64,000 bases of DNA from Echinicola strongylocentroti (GTDB lineage Bacteria; Bacteroidota; Bacteroidia; Cytophagales; Cyclobacteriaceae), in contig NZ_CP030041.1 in NCBI RefSeq assembly GCF_003260975.1, forward strand, positions 5,831,501 through 5,895,500, read 5' to 3'. Every line of letters starts with the position of its first letter. Position 1 is the first letter of the stretch. The notes beneath the pieces were generated by a model. It was not told the DNA's origin, ran no database searches, and worked only from the letters and a program-made list of their open reading frames with translations. Positions 51,790 through 61,691 of the stretch are shown here, in pieces. The translations under genes were made by a program, and so were the position numbers.

Positions 51790-54543
51790 ATGATTGATAA
51801 TATGTGTCGGAGGATCATCATCATAGTTTTTGGGCTTTTTGTTTGGGGGGAGAGTACGGGGCAGACCCACCGGATCATTCCTACTCCCGATGACCTACCC
51901 CAGGCCTATCCCCGTATTTATGTAAGTCCAGAAGACAAAAGCGATTTGATAGAAACGGTTGCTGACGAAGAGTGGGCAACAGGGGTGGTGTCTGGAATCC
52001 ATGACCGTATCGATGAGCATGTTTATCGCCATGAGAAAGATAAGGAGTGGATGATTTCCCGTTTACAAATGTACTGGAATACCAAAGCTACGGATGTTTA
52101 TATTGATGGGATCTACTATTCCCATGCCTCAGGAAAAGCCCCCGTGCCTACAGTTCGGTATTCTGGGTCGAGGGATCCTGTCACGCCCTATAAGCGACCC
52201 AAGCTGGAAGATATCCAACCCTATATGGATGATGAAAGAGGCTTGTTTTTTCACAATACCAGCAAAGAAGGTAATCCCCTTGAATGGGTGGAACAGTCCA
52301 AAACCGGGAAGCAAATAGAAAGTATTAACCAAGAGATAATCGGTTATGGCCGTGATGCTGCGTTTTTGTATTGGTTAGAGGAGGACGATCGGTTTGCGGA
52401 ATTTGCTTTCGACCTGTTTGATACTTATATGGATGGGATGTATTACCGTAGCGAGCCCATTGACATCTCCAATAGCCATATACAGACCTTAGTTGGGCTT
52501 TCTTCCTTTCAGGTGATCCACGAGGGCATCCTTCAGGACCTGTCGATATTATATGATTTCCTTCATGGCTATATTGAGACCAACCATGGTGAAGAAATAG
52601 CAGGGTATGAGGAGACCTTCAAGAAGTGGATCGATCTGATCATACAAAATGGTGTACCCCAAAATAACTGGAACCTCCATCAGGCCAAGCATATTTTGAA
52701 GGTGGCGATGGTGCTTCGTGACAATGTACACTATGAAGACGGCAAAGGCCGGGAGTATTATATCGATTACCTCCTGAACCAAACTTCAGCCAGACAATGG
52801 TCGCTGACGAAGTTTATGGATTATGGATATGATTTAGAAAACGGAGTGTGGGCCGAGTGTCCAGGGTATTCGCAAGGAGTCACCAATGATCTGACTCATT
52901 TTATTCGGGATTACTATACTAATTTTGACTTTAACATTTTGCCTTATACTCCTGTAATGGCAAAGGCCGTAAAGATGCTTCCACAGTACTTGTTTCCCAA
53001 TGGAGATATTACAGCCTTTGGGGACACCTATTATGGTGCTGTCAGCACAGGCCCAATGGAAGATATGATCTGGATGGCCCAGCAGACCGATGATGAAAAA
53101 ATGGAGGAGGAGTTTACGGCGATGTATAGGTTATTTGAGCCGAATGCAGAAAAAATGGGGAATAAATACAGGCCTCGGCCCGAAATTTCTTCGCTTTTTT
53201 CCAGTAAGCAGCTCAGCTTGGATCCAGCTTATAAGAAGGGTGAATTGACTGATTACCTTACCCAGACTTTTTATGCGCCCAATGTAAGTTGGCATGTCCA
53301 GCGTATCGGTCAAGACCCGAAGAATGGTATGATGGTCTCCATGGTCGGCTCGCTCGGTAACCATATGCACGCCAATGGGATCAGCGTAGAGCTATACGGA
53401 AAGGGATATGTACAAGGAGCCGAATCGGGTAGGGGATCCAGTTATTTCCAGCCGGATTACTTGGAATATTATTCCCAATTCCCTGCGCATAATACGGTGA
53501 TGGTAGATGGTATTTCGTCCTATCCTGAGATGCTGAGCAATCATGCGTTTGACTTGAATGCGGAATACCCACTATCCGGAAAAAAGGAAGGTTACTATCC
53601 AAGCATTACTTTTTCTGATGTGTATTTCTTGGAACCTGAATCACAGAGCGACCAACGGCGCCAAGTGAGCATTGTGAAAACCAGCGAATCAAGGGGGTAT
53701 TATGTGGATATATTCCGGTCCAAAAAACAGCGTGAAGGTGATAAGTTTCATGACTATTTTTACCATAACCTTGGACAGTCCATGACCATTACGGATGAGG
53801 AAGGGGAGGCATTAAAGCTGGTCCCTAGTGATGAGATGGCCTTTGCTGGGGGGCATTTATTTGCATTGGATTATCAATGGGACAAAAAATCCATTACTAC
53901 CAATGAAGACTACCAAGCGGAATGGAAAATAGCACATCCTGACGGGGAAGACGTATATATGAACCTTTGGATGAAAGGAACCAAAGGCAGGGAAGTGTTT
54001 TCGCTTAAATCACCACCTACCAAAGCATTTAGAAAATCAGCTGATCTGCCTTATGACGCTTCCAAGGAGCCGTTTTTGACCATTGCTGCACGGCAGCATG
54101 GAGAGGCTTGGGAGCATCCTTTTGTCTCTGTGTATGAGCCATATACCTCTTCAGAAGGCAAAAGCATAGCCTCTATCGATGGATTTGAGGACGAAAATGG
54201 GAACAGTGGATTTGTAGGCATAAAAATCACCCATAAGTCAGGAAGGGAAGACTTGGTCTTTTCCTCAGCTGATGGTGCCGTAGCCAAATTCAACGGGATA
54301 TCCACTGATGCATCCTATGCTTTGGTAGGGAAAGAAGCGGATGGGAGAATGGTGTTATTTCTCGGTGATGGAAATCAGTTGGAGCTGGATGGCTATTCCT
54401 TGACCACCACAGAAAAAGGTACTGTGGTCATGGAGGTAAGCGAGGGAAGTGTCATGCTCCATAATGAGGTTACTGTGAAGGTGACCAAGGAAGGAAAAAG
54501 CCAAACTATTGATCCAGGAGATTTCCGTAAAATTAAATTCTGA
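51790..54543 (+). CDS. Heparinase II/III-type polysaccharide lyase
   Basis: A 917-residue exported protein (signal peptide to about residue 25; an ATG at 51802 would also fit). It is the full-length relative of the truncated gene at the window start. Domains: an N-terminal region to about 190, an alpha/alpha toroid (~190-500: NWNLHQAKHILKVAMVL, ENGVWAECPGYSQGV) and C-terminal beta-sandwich domains. The likely active-site loop is SLGNHMHANGISVELYGKGYVQG, followed by FPAHNTVMVDGIS. Other blocks are YYVDIFRSKK, FYHNLGQSMTI and LWMKGTKGREVF. Such folds cleave uronate linkages; I recall a resemblance to large marine lyases but cannot fix the PL number. It is preceded by a repeat and a motif and followed by another lyase gene 133 bp away. 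Confidence 0.75.
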   Translation: MIDNMCRRIIIIVFGLFVWGESTGQTHRIIPTPDDLPQAYPRIYVSPEDKSDLIETVADEEWATGVVSGIHDRIDEHVYRHEKDKEWMISRLQMYWNTKATDVYIDGIYYSHASGKAPVPTVRYSGSRDPVTPYKRPKLEDIQPYMDDERGLFFHNTSKEGNPLEWVEQSKTGKQIESINQEIIGYGRDAAFLYWLEEDDRFAEFAFDLFDTYMDGMYYRSEPIDISNSHIQTLVGLSSFQVIHEGILQDLSILYDFLHGYIETNHGEEIAGYEETFKKWIDLIIQNGVPQNNWNLHQAKHILKVAMVLRDNVHYEDGKGREYYIDYLLNQTSARQWSLTKFMDYGYDLENGVWAECPGYSQGVTNDLTHFIRDYYTNFDFNILPYTPVMAKAVKMLPQYLFPNGDITAFGDTYYGAVSTGPMEDMIWMAQQTDDEKMEEEFTAMYRLFEPNAEKMGNKYRPRPEISSLFSSKQLSLDPAYKKGELTDYLTQTFYAPNVSWHVQRIGQDPKNGMMVSMVGSLGNHMHANGISVELYGKGYVQGAESGRGSSYFQPDYLEYYSQFPAHNTVMVDGISSYPEMLSNHAFDLNAEYPLSGKKEGYYPSITFSDVYFLEPESQSDQRRQVSIVKTSESRGYYVDIFRSKKQREGDKFHDYFYHNLGQSMTITDEEGEALKLVPSDEMAFAGGHLFALDYQWDKKSITTNEDYQAEWKIAHPDGEDVYMNLWMKGTKGREVFSLKSPPTKAFRKSADLPYDASKEPFLTIAARQHGEAWEHPFVSVYEPYTSSEGKSIASIDGFEDENGNSGFVGIKITHKSGREDLVFSSADGAVAKFNGISTDASYALVGKEADGRMVLFLGDGNQLELDGYSLTTTEKGTVVMEVSEGSVMLHNEVTVKVTKEGKSQTIDPGDFRKIKF

Positions 54544-54676
54544 TTATAGGCTTTGTGAGATTTCCATGTTTTCTGTGAGTACCTATTTAATTTTCCTGTG
54601 ATTACTGGCATCATTGGGGATAACCATAAATTGAATTAACCTTATCAAACAAACGAATCAGCGAATACCATTTGAT

Positions 54677-56635
54677 ATGAAAGTAATTAACAAACAACCC
54701 AGACTAGCCGTTTACCTGCTTTTTATCTGTGCATTGACTGTCCTTCCAAGAGCTGGCCAATCACAGATCAACAGTAAGCAGCTGGATATCCCAGCTTACC
54801 TTCAGCTAGCAAAAAAAGGCGATATATACCCCAATGCAGCCCAATTGGAAATGCTGGATGCAGTGCTTCCCAAGACGGCCTTTCAGCCAGCGCCCTCTTT
54901 TCAAAACAGGAAATATTGGCAGAAAATGGCGGACACTGACTTGGGAAAGAAATACATCCTAGAAGCCGAAGAGGCTATCGGCCAGGCTCCTGAAGTGCCC
55001 ATTTCGGATGCCATCTATCGAAGGGCAAACAAGGAAGGAAACCGAGGGATTTATAAGCCCAGGTATTATCGGACGATGGACAGGCTGGAGAAGTACATTT
55101 TAGCGGAGTGCATGCTGAATGATGGACGCTATCTAGCCCAGATCGAAACGTATATAGAAGCCATTATGGAAATGAAAAGTTGGCTTCATCCCAACCATGA
55201 TGATTCGGACAATTCCGTTTTGGAAGGAAAACGGGTGTCGATTGATCTTGGAGCACGTAAATTCGGGTTGGTTTTGGCACTTGCAGATGCTTTACTAGAA
55301 AATAAGCTGTCCACCACCTTGAGAAATGAGATAGCAGAACAACTTCAGTGGCGGATCATTGATACCTATTTGGCATCCTGTAAAGAAGATGACCCTGAAA
55401 GCAACCATTGGATCAGAAGTACCAGCAACTGGAATTCTGTCTGCACCAGCGGTACGCTTTTTACGACGATGGTGATATCAGATGATGAAGAAGAAAGAAA
55501 AGCAGCTATTGGAGCAGCGCTCAATAGTATGGTGTTTTACTTGTCAGGTTTTGGAGAGGACGGGTACTGCTCGGAAGGTACGGGATACTGGAACTATGGT
55601 TTTGGGCATTACCTTTACCTAGCAGAAATTTTGTTTGATTATTCAGGAGGAAAGATTGACCTCTTCCGCTTTGATAACCCGGAAAAACTCCAAAAAGTAG
55701 CTGATTTTCCTGAGAATTTCCAAGTGCATCAAGGGCTTTATGCCCCTTTTTCGGATGGAGTCACCAGGGTCAAAGAAGGAGGCGACAACTTTGCCTATGT
55801 GATGTCGGCAAAATATTACGGCGCCCAGAAGCCCAAGGGCTTTGTTCCTGATGAGGCTGTGCAATCCTTGGTGGTGTGGCCAGATTATCAACAGTACATT
55901 TCAAATGAAAAGGGCAAGAATCCATTACCGCCAGTAACCTATTTTGATGATTATGGTATAGTGATTTCCCGTGGTCAACAAACGACTCCCTTTTCCATTG
56001 CTGTCAAAGCAGGACATAATGCCGAAAACCACAACCACAGTGATGTAGGAAGTTATGTGATCGCCTATGGTGAGCAGATTATGGCAGGTGATATCGGTGC
56101 GCCCTCGTATATAGCAGGCGCTTTTTCCAAGGACAATCCTGCCAGAAGTTCTTGGGGACACCCCGTGCCCAAGATCAATGACCAGCTCCAATCCAATGGT
56201 AGAGAGTACAAAGGGAGGATCACCAGCACGGAATTCACCAAGAATAAAGATAAAGTAGAGGTGGATATACAACCCGCCTATGAAATTCCTTCTTTGACCT
56301 CCTTGTCCAGAACTGTGGAAAATGATAAGACTGGTCAGGGTACCATCAGTATTACGGATCATTTTGCGGCCAGTCGCCCAGTAGACTTTGGGGTAGCCAT
56401 CATGACCTTGGCCGAATATGAAATCGTCGATTCGCGAACTGTTATTATCACCGAAAACGGGTATAAAATAAAAGCAGAAATCACTGGAGAGGGGGGCGAC
56501 TTGGTCATTAAGGATGAACAAGTCCCTGTGGAACACCTGAGAGAAGGAGGGCCGGCATATAGGATTGGGGTGGACTATACAGCGCCCGTAGCAGAGGGCA
56601 GCATTACGGTACGGTACAGCCCACTTCAAGAGTAA
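54677..56635 (+). CDS. Heparinase II/III-type lyase, compact form
   Basis: A 652-residue exported protein (signal peptide to about residue 30). It has the usual two-part fold: an alpha/alpha toroid (~75-370: NWNSVCTSGTLFTTMVI, DGYCSEGTGYWNYGFGHYLYL) and a C-terminal beta-sandwich. The strongest signature is KAGHNAENHNHSDVGSY near residue 450, a His/Asn/Asp cluster typical of heparinase II-like enzymes that holds catalytic His and metal ligands. EGTGYWNYG supplies the likely catalytic Tyr. It belongs to a different branch from the other lyases here: the HNHSDVG motif is absent in them. It probably works on oligosaccharides in the periplasm. Its neighbours are another lyase upstream and the beta-helix/T9SS gene downstream. 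Confidence 0.82.
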   Translation: MKVINKQPRLAVYLLFICALTVLPRAGQSQINSKQLDIPAYLQLAKKGDIYPNAAQLEMLDAVLPKTAFQPAPSFQNRKYWQKMADTDLGKKYILEAEEAIGQAPEVPISDAIYRRANKEGNRGIYKPRYYRTMDRLEKYILAECMLNDGRYLAQIETYIEAIMEMKSWLHPNHDDSDNSVLEGKRVSIDLGARKFGLVLALADALLENKLSTTLRNEIAEQLQWRIIDTYLASCKEDDPESNHWIRSTSNWNSVCTSGTLFTTMVISDDEEERKAAIGAALNSMVFYLSGFGEDGYCSEGTGYWNYGFGHYLYLAEILFDYSGGKIDLFRFDNPEKLQKVADFPENFQVHQGLYAPFSDGVTRVKEGGDNFAYVMSAKYYGAQKPKGFVPDEAVQSLVVWPDYQQYISNEKGKNPLPPVTYFDDYGIVISRGQQTTPFSIAVKAGHNAENHNHSDVGSYVIAYGEQIMAGDIGAPSYIAGAFSKDNPARSSWGHPVPKINDQLQSNGREYKGRITSTEFTKNKDKVEVDIQPAYEIPSLTSLSRTVENDKTGQGTISITDHFAASRPVDFGVAIMTLAEYEIVDSRTVIITENGYKIKAEITGEGGDLVIKDEQVPVEHLREGGPAYRIGVDYTAPVAEGSITVRYSPLQE

Positions 56636-56767
56636 CTTAGCTAATCGGTGACGGCTTTACCATTCGGTAATTTGTGAAATTCCTTGAATAGATTCCTATT
56701 GAAATATTGATTGGAACCAGCATGTTAATGAGCAAGTAAAACAATTTATCAACAAACCCAATAAGAT

Positions 56768-59500
56768 ATGTTAAACCGCATAAACCATTTTATAGCCACA
56801 AATAGCTTTTTTACCACCGTACTCCGGTTGATTGGTGTGGTATTACTTTATTTGATCAGTAATGTTGTTTATTCTCAAACAATGGTTCATTCACTTAGTG
56901 AACTGAAACCTTTTTTGGATGATGACGATGTCAATGTGAAATTAGCACCAGGGACTTATACGATCACAGCTGAAGATGTAGCCAATGGTGAAATAGGTAG
57001 TGACAGTGAAACGTGGCCTAACGTAAGTCGATTATTGGCATTTGAGGGCAATAACAGTACCTATGATTTTACAGATGTAAAATTCGATATTGATACAGAA
57101 GTGCTACAGGCTTTTGGAAGGAATGATGTCTATGAGTTGCATATCACTGGAAGTCATAATGTCATTCAACATCTTACCATAGAGGATTTAGGAAATACCC
57201 GACCAAATTTCCGTGCCACAAGTATTGTCGTTGATGGTTTGGACAATAGACTGGAAGGAATTCATATGACTGTAAGAGGTTCATACCCTTATGGATATGG
57301 TGATGCTTTTGGTAAGGGAGGTCCCCAAGTCATAAAACACTATAAACATAGCGCCCTGTTGGTAAGAGGAGAAAGTAACCATATAAAAAACTGTACTATT
57401 ATCCATAGGGCCTATGGGCACGCCATCTTTATGCAGGCAGCCGCCAAACCAATTATTGAAGGGTGTTATATAGAAGGTGAGGTTAGGTCCACCGATGATA
57501 TGTTAGCTGAAGAGGGTACAGGTTCCCCAGCAGACAATGTTGATTTTATGACCATCTGGGGTTATAAACTGCCAGCAGGATACGTGATGAGTCTTCAAGA
57601 AGAAGGAATTCGTGCTTATAATGCAGGGCAAACCATTGTAGATGGAACACTCTATAAACGTGGTACCTCTGATCCTACGATCATTAACTGTACCGTGAAG
57701 AATGTAAGGGGAGGTGTGACACTTGCCCACGCATCAGGGACCAAATACGTTGAAGGTTGTACCGTACTGAGTTCTGAACAGGGATATTCTGTTGGATCCA
57801 ATGGGAATATTGTGGATTGTAGCGCAGATGCCAAATATGGTCCCGTTTTGGGATTTGCATACTCCAGTGATAATAATAGTACGATTGACATAGCCATTAT
57901 TCCTAGTGACAGTATCCAAAATGGTGCTGGCTCTTTAGCTTATGTAGGAGGGTCCGACCATAAAATAACCTTTAGAAATGCGGAGTCCAGTATCAATCAA
58001 GGCTTAAAAATAAGCGTATCCGGTCCTAGGTACAGTGTGAGACGGCTGGACAGCACTGATACAAATAATGATTTGAATTCTTCCAATATAGAAATTTACA
58101 ATTATACGCCTTACCCCCTAGAACTTGCAGGTAACAGTGCTGACATATCAGGAGAGTCGTGTGGGCCAATCACAGACAATGGAGCGAATAACAATATCAA
58201 CAATAATGACTGCAGTGGGGCTTTGATTTCACCTTGGGAAAACAATGATGTCGGAACAGTAAAGAAAAATGGTCGTGCATCAGATCTTGGGGGACTATTT
58301 ACCATAGATGGTGCAGGCAAGGATATCTGGGATACATCGGATGAATTTCACTGGGTATATAAGGAAATGTATGGTGATGCAGTGATTACCGCCAAAGTAA
58401 ATAAACTGGGAAATACCCATAATTGGGCAAAGGCTGGATTGATGATACGGGAAGAAGCCGCAGGAGAAGGTTCTAAATATGCCATGGTAGGCATAACAGC
58501 TACTAAGGGAAGTGTTTTCCAGTTTAGAAATACAGAAGACGGCCCTACTTCTCACGAAATCCCTAAGGACGGAAAAGCGACTCCAAGTTGGCTTAAACTT
58601 GAAAGGCTAGGGGAAGTGATCACAGGATATATTTCGGATGATGGTATTTCTTGGAAAGAAATAGGAAGTACCTCTGTGGCAATGAATGCGACGGTTTCAG
58701 TTGGTATGTGTGCGACATCCCATAAAAAAGGCACTACTACAACAGCTACATTCAGGGGAGTACGCACAGCATCTCCTTCTGTGCACATCCCCCAAGTAGG
58801 TAAAACTTATTATATAGACAATAGGAGATGGAATGTCCGGTTGGCTGCAGATGGGAATAACAAACCCTATACGACTTCTGTAGACAGTATAGGAGCTAAA
58901 ACGGAGTGGGTAGTCAAGGCCAGTGATGTTCCTGAATATTTTTATTTGGAAAGTAATGGGGCTCCTACGAAGAGCCGAATAGCTTCTGATGGGATAGCCA
59001 ATGCTACCATGAAAGAAAATACTAACACTGAAGATGCAGCGAAATGGGAATTTGTCCCCATAAAAGAAGGAGTATATCATATCGTTACAAAGGATCCAAC
59101 CTTACCAAGGTTGTTGGTAGACAATGATGGGAACGTTAAAATGACAGGAGTAGAAGGTACTAACTTCTGGACCAGGTTTCAGTTTACCGTAGTACCAGAT
59201 CCGGAGGGCAAAGAACCGCTAGCAGTAAATAATGCAGCGCAAGTAAATGGGGAGAAGAGCAAGGCAGAGGTGGCCATATATCCCAATCCTGTCCAAAGCG
59301 AGCTCACCGTAAAAGTACCTTCCGCGACTTATCATCAGTATGTGATCTATGATGACTTAGGGAATACTTCATCAGTAGGAGATATTCCAGTGGATAGTAA
59401 TATTCTATCTATTGATGTCAGTAAGTTAGGAATTGGGGTCTATATGCTTCGATTGAACGGAGTGGAGAGAACGGATGGTTTTAAGATAATCAAGGAGTAG
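56768..59500 (+). CDS. Secreted orphan beta-helix protein with DUF1349-like and ricin-like domains
   Basis: A 910-residue T9SS cargo. A signal sequence (to ~37) is followed by the orphan beta-helix (~38-478) shared with 13443 and 39826 (LLAFEGNNSTYDFTDV, GSYPYGYGDAFGKGG, HRAYGHAIFMQAA, RSTDDML, EEGIRAYNAG). Residues ~488-670 are a concanavalin-like DUF1349-type domain (NWAKAGLMIREEAAGEGSKYA, WLKLERLGEVITGYISDDG). Residues ~671-813 look like a beta-trefoil ricin-type module. Residues ~826-910 are a type A sorting domain (VAIYPNPVQSELTVKV). The family relatives differ only in accessory domains, so the beta-helix is the shared working part. It is likely cell-surface or released, acting on polymer. 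The exact reaction is unknown. Confidence 0.75.
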   Translation: MLNRINHFIATNSFFTTVLRLIGVVLLYLISNVVYSQTMVHSLSELKPFLDDDDVNVKLAPGTYTITAEDVANGEIGSDSETWPNVSRLLAFEGNNSTYDFTDVKFDIDTEVLQAFGRNDVYELHITGSHNVIQHLTIEDLGNTRPNFRATSIVVDGLDNRLEGIHMTVRGSYPYGYGDAFGKGGPQVIKHYKHSALLVRGESNHIKNCTIIHRAYGHAIFMQAAAKPIIEGCYIEGEVRSTDDMLAEEGTGSPADNVDFMTIWGYKLPAGYVMSLQEEGIRAYNAGQTIVDGTLYKRGTSDPTIINCTVKNVRGGVTLAHASGTKYVEGCTVLSSEQGYSVGSNGNIVDCSADAKYGPVLGFAYSSDNNSTIDIAIIPSDSIQNGAGSLAYVGGSDHKITFRNAESSINQGLKISVSGPRYSVRRLDSTDTNNDLNSSNIEIYNYTPYPLELAGNSADISGESCGPITDNGANNNINNNDCSGALISPWENNDVGTVKKNGRASDLGGLFTIDGAGKDIWDTSDEFHWVYKEMYGDAVITAKVNKLGNTHNWAKAGLMIREEAAGEGSKYAMVGITATKGSVFQFRNTEDGPTSHEIPKDGKATPSWLKLERLGEVITGYISDDGISWKEIGSTSVAMNATVSVGMCATSHKKGTTTTATFRGVRTASPSVHIPQVGKTYYIDNRRWNVRLAADGNNKPYTTSVDSIGAKTEWVVKASDVPEYFYLESNGAPTKSRIASDGIANATMKENTNTEDAAKWEFVPIKEGVYHIVTKDPTLPRLLVDNDGNVKMTGVEGTNFWTRFQFTVVPDPEGKEPLAVNNAAQVNGEKSKAEVAIYPNPVQSELTVKVPSATYHQYVIYDDLGNTSSVGDIPVDSNILSIDVSKLGIGVYMLRLNGVERTDGFKIIKE

Positions 59501-59620
59501 CAGAAGTAATATAATCATATTCTTCATTCCAATTTGATCCATTTGGGGAAATGGCCAATTTGTTTTGGTAAAATGATTTCAGGCCACAAAAAGTAAAAAA
59601 TTAGTCAATCAAATAGTAAT

Positions 59621-61264
59621 ATGAAGTTCAAAATCAGTGCAAAATGGTTACTGGTGTTATTCGTGGGAATAGTATCGTGTGATCAAAAAGGTGGAAATAC
59701 CAAGGGAAAAAAGCCCAATATCCTTTTTATAATGTCTGATGATCATGCCTATCAGGCGATCAGTGCCTATGGAAGTAAACTGGTACAGACACCACACATC
59801 GACCGTCTGGCCAAGGAAGGGATGTTGTTTACCAATGCCAGTGTGACCAATTCAATATGCGCACCATCAAGGGCTACCATTCTCACAGGAAAGCATACGC
59901 ATCTAAATGGTAAGATAGATAACTTGATGCCTTTTGATACCACACAGGTGACCTTCCCCCAGCTATTTCAAAAGAACGGATACCAAACGGCGATGTTTGG
60001 GAAATTACATTTTGGCAATAACCCAAAAGGGGTGGATGAATTCAAGATTTTGCCGGGCCAAGGGTATTACCTCAACCCTGATTTTAACACCCCAAAGGGA
60101 GATATGACCATCATGGGATATGTCACCGATATCATCACCGATCTTACGCTGGGATGGCTGGAGGAGGAACGGAATCCCGATAAGCCATTTATGCTAATGT
60201 ACCTGCATAAGGCTCCTCATCGTCCTTGGTGGCCAAGTCCAGAGAAGTTTGAGGAATTTACAAAAAAAGAGTTTCCAGAACCCGCTACATTGTTTGATGA
60301 TTACCAAAACCGGGGCACAGCAGCCAAAGAGGCAGAGATGAACCTGCTCACCCATATGATGTACAGCCATGACAGTAAGATCAGGCCTGAATTATTGAGC
60401 GAGATGGGAGAAAAGGTGAGCCCCAAGGTCGAAGAGTTTGAAAATGGATTTTATGGCCCTTATGGTCGGGCTACAGCAGAACAGAAAGCTAAATACGACA
60501 AGGTATTGGACAGGATCAATAGGGATTTTGAAGCGAACTGGCCTGATATGACCAAGGAAGAAAAAATGCGCTGGAAATACCAACGGTATATGCAAGATTA
60601 TCTAGCGTGTATTTCTTCTGTGGATGATAATGTAGGTAGGGTATTGGACTACTTGGATGAAAGTGGCCTAGCGGAGAATACCATAGTGGTCTATACTTCG
60701 GATCAAGGATTCTATTTGGGAGAGCATGGTTGGTTTGATAAACGGTTCATTTATGATGAATCTTTTAAAACGCCACTGATCGTCAGATGGCCTGAGAAAG
60801 TGGCTGGAGGTTCAGTAGAGGACGAAATGGTACAGAATCTTGATTTTGCCCAGACATTATTGGATGCTTCCGGAATCGAGGCTCCTGATGATATGCAGGG
60901 AGAAAGCCTGATGCCTCTGCTGACGGGAAATAAGGAAAAATGGGACAGGGATGCAGTATATTACCATTACTATGAATACCCAAGTGTACATATGGTAAAG
61001 CGCCATTATGGTATCGTCACGAAGGAATATAAGCTTGTCCACTTCTATTATGACGTGGATGAATGGGAGCTTTATGATCGCAAAAAGGACCCGAATGAAA
61101 TGAACAATGTGATCAACGACCCTGCTTATGCTGAGGTAGTGGCCGAAATGAAGGTGAAGTTAAAGGAACTTAGGGCGAAGTATAAAGATTCTCCAGAGCT
61201 GGACAGCGTGTTTATAGAAAAGTACAAAACCATGCAAATAGAAAAAGGGAATGATTTCTGGTAA
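59621..61264 (+). CDS. S1-family sulfatase (GlcNAc-6-sulfatase / mucin-desulfating-like)
   Basis: A 547-residue sulfatase with a lipoprotein-like start (lipobox VGIVSC, Cys at 20). Motifs: MSDDHAYQAISAYG near residue 38, CAPSR with formylglycine Cys C80, FGKLHFGNN near 127 (Leu in place of Trp), KAPHRPWWPSPE near 197 and TSDQGFYLGEHGWFDKRFIYDES near 360. This last block is typical of the N-acetylglucosamine-6-sulfatase-like branch of S1 (S1_11-like by recall). A charged insert around residues 215-320 (many Lys/Glu) is longer than usual. Marine members of this branch also act on sulfated fucose or galactose, so the amino sugar is not implied. It stands alone between intergenic gaps of 120 and 427 bp. 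Confidence 0.9.
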   Translation: MKFKISAKWLLVLFVGIVSCDQKGGNTKGKKPNILFIMSDDHAYQAISAYGSKLVQTPHIDRLAKEGMLFTNASVTNSICAPSRATILTGKHTHLNGKIDNLMPFDTTQVTFPQLFQKNGYQTAMFGKLHFGNNPKGVDEFKILPGQGYYLNPDFNTPKGDMTIMGYVTDIITDLTLGWLEEERNPDKPFMLMYLHKAPHRPWWPSPEKFEEFTKKEFPEPATLFDDYQNRGTAAKEAEMNLLTHMMYSHDSKIRPELLSEMGEKVSPKVEEFENGFYGPYGRATAEQKAKYDKVLDRINRDFEANWPDMTKEEKMRWKYQRYMQDYLACISSVDDNVGRVLDYLDESGLAENTIVVYTSDQGFYLGEHGWFDKRFIYDESFKTPLIVRWPEKVAGGSVEDEMVQNLDFAQTLLDASGIEAPDDMQGESLMPLLTGNKEKWDRDAVYYHYYEYPSVHMVKRHYGIVTKEYKLVHFYYDVDEWELYDRKKDPNEMNNVINDPAYAEVVAEMKVKLKELRAKYKDSPELDSVFIEKYKTMQIEKGNDFW

Positions 61265-61298
61265 GCTCTTTTACTGGTTATCCGCCTTCTTGCCAGTA

Positions 61299-61492
61299 TT
61301 AAACCCGGAATATGCATTAGCCTATCTACGCCACGGCGCACAGGTGTTGCGACCTTAAACTGCTTCAAAATCAGTCGTTTCACTTTAGTTTTAGGCATAA
61401 CCGTAGCGGTGCTACGCTAATGCCTCCAACCTAACTGATTTTCTTGCAATTTCAGCTCTCACTACGATTCCTAATGCATAATCCGGGTTAAA
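61299..61492. repeat. MITE-like palindromic element, copy 3
   Basis: Nearly the same sequence as 47104-47296 over its full ~194 bp, with a handful of differences. Ends are AACCCGGAATATGCATTAG and CTAATGCATAATCCGGGTT, near-perfect inverted repeats. The internal hairpins are kept. It begins 34 bp after the sulfatase stop. Other than this and the next repeat, the 427-bp gap holds nothing I can name. Confidence 0.75.
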
Positions 61493-61545
61493 GTCTTTCA
61501 CGGATTTCTTGGATGATCATAGACAATCACAGACAACGCACTTTT

Positions 61546-61603
61546 GGGGATTTAGGGCAGATATGGACGAATTTCCTTCGAAAGCAACATCTTTACTCGG
61601 ACG
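61546..61603 (+). repeat. Dispersed ~59-bp repeat, copy 2
   Basis: Related to 31414-31472; see that entry. It lies about 90 bp before the start of the frameshifted lyase gene, as the first copy lies about 80 bp before FecR. Confidence 0.55.
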
Positions 61604-61691
61604 TTGTTTGTGGCTAGTGGTTCGTCGCCTATGATGATCAACCTAGCTTACGGGCATAAAATCGAATAAACAACAACCATAATAGATTGGA

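Noticed and set aside
55925..56629. 234-codon open frame on the - strand
   Set aside because: It lies opposite the conserved beta-sandwich of the lyase at 54677 and has no recognisable features.
59621..61264. Reading the GlcNAc-6-sulfatase-like gene as proof of a glycosaminoglycan substrate
   Set aside because: Members of this S1 branch in marine bacteria act on several sugars, and no hexosaminidase-type gene is in the window.
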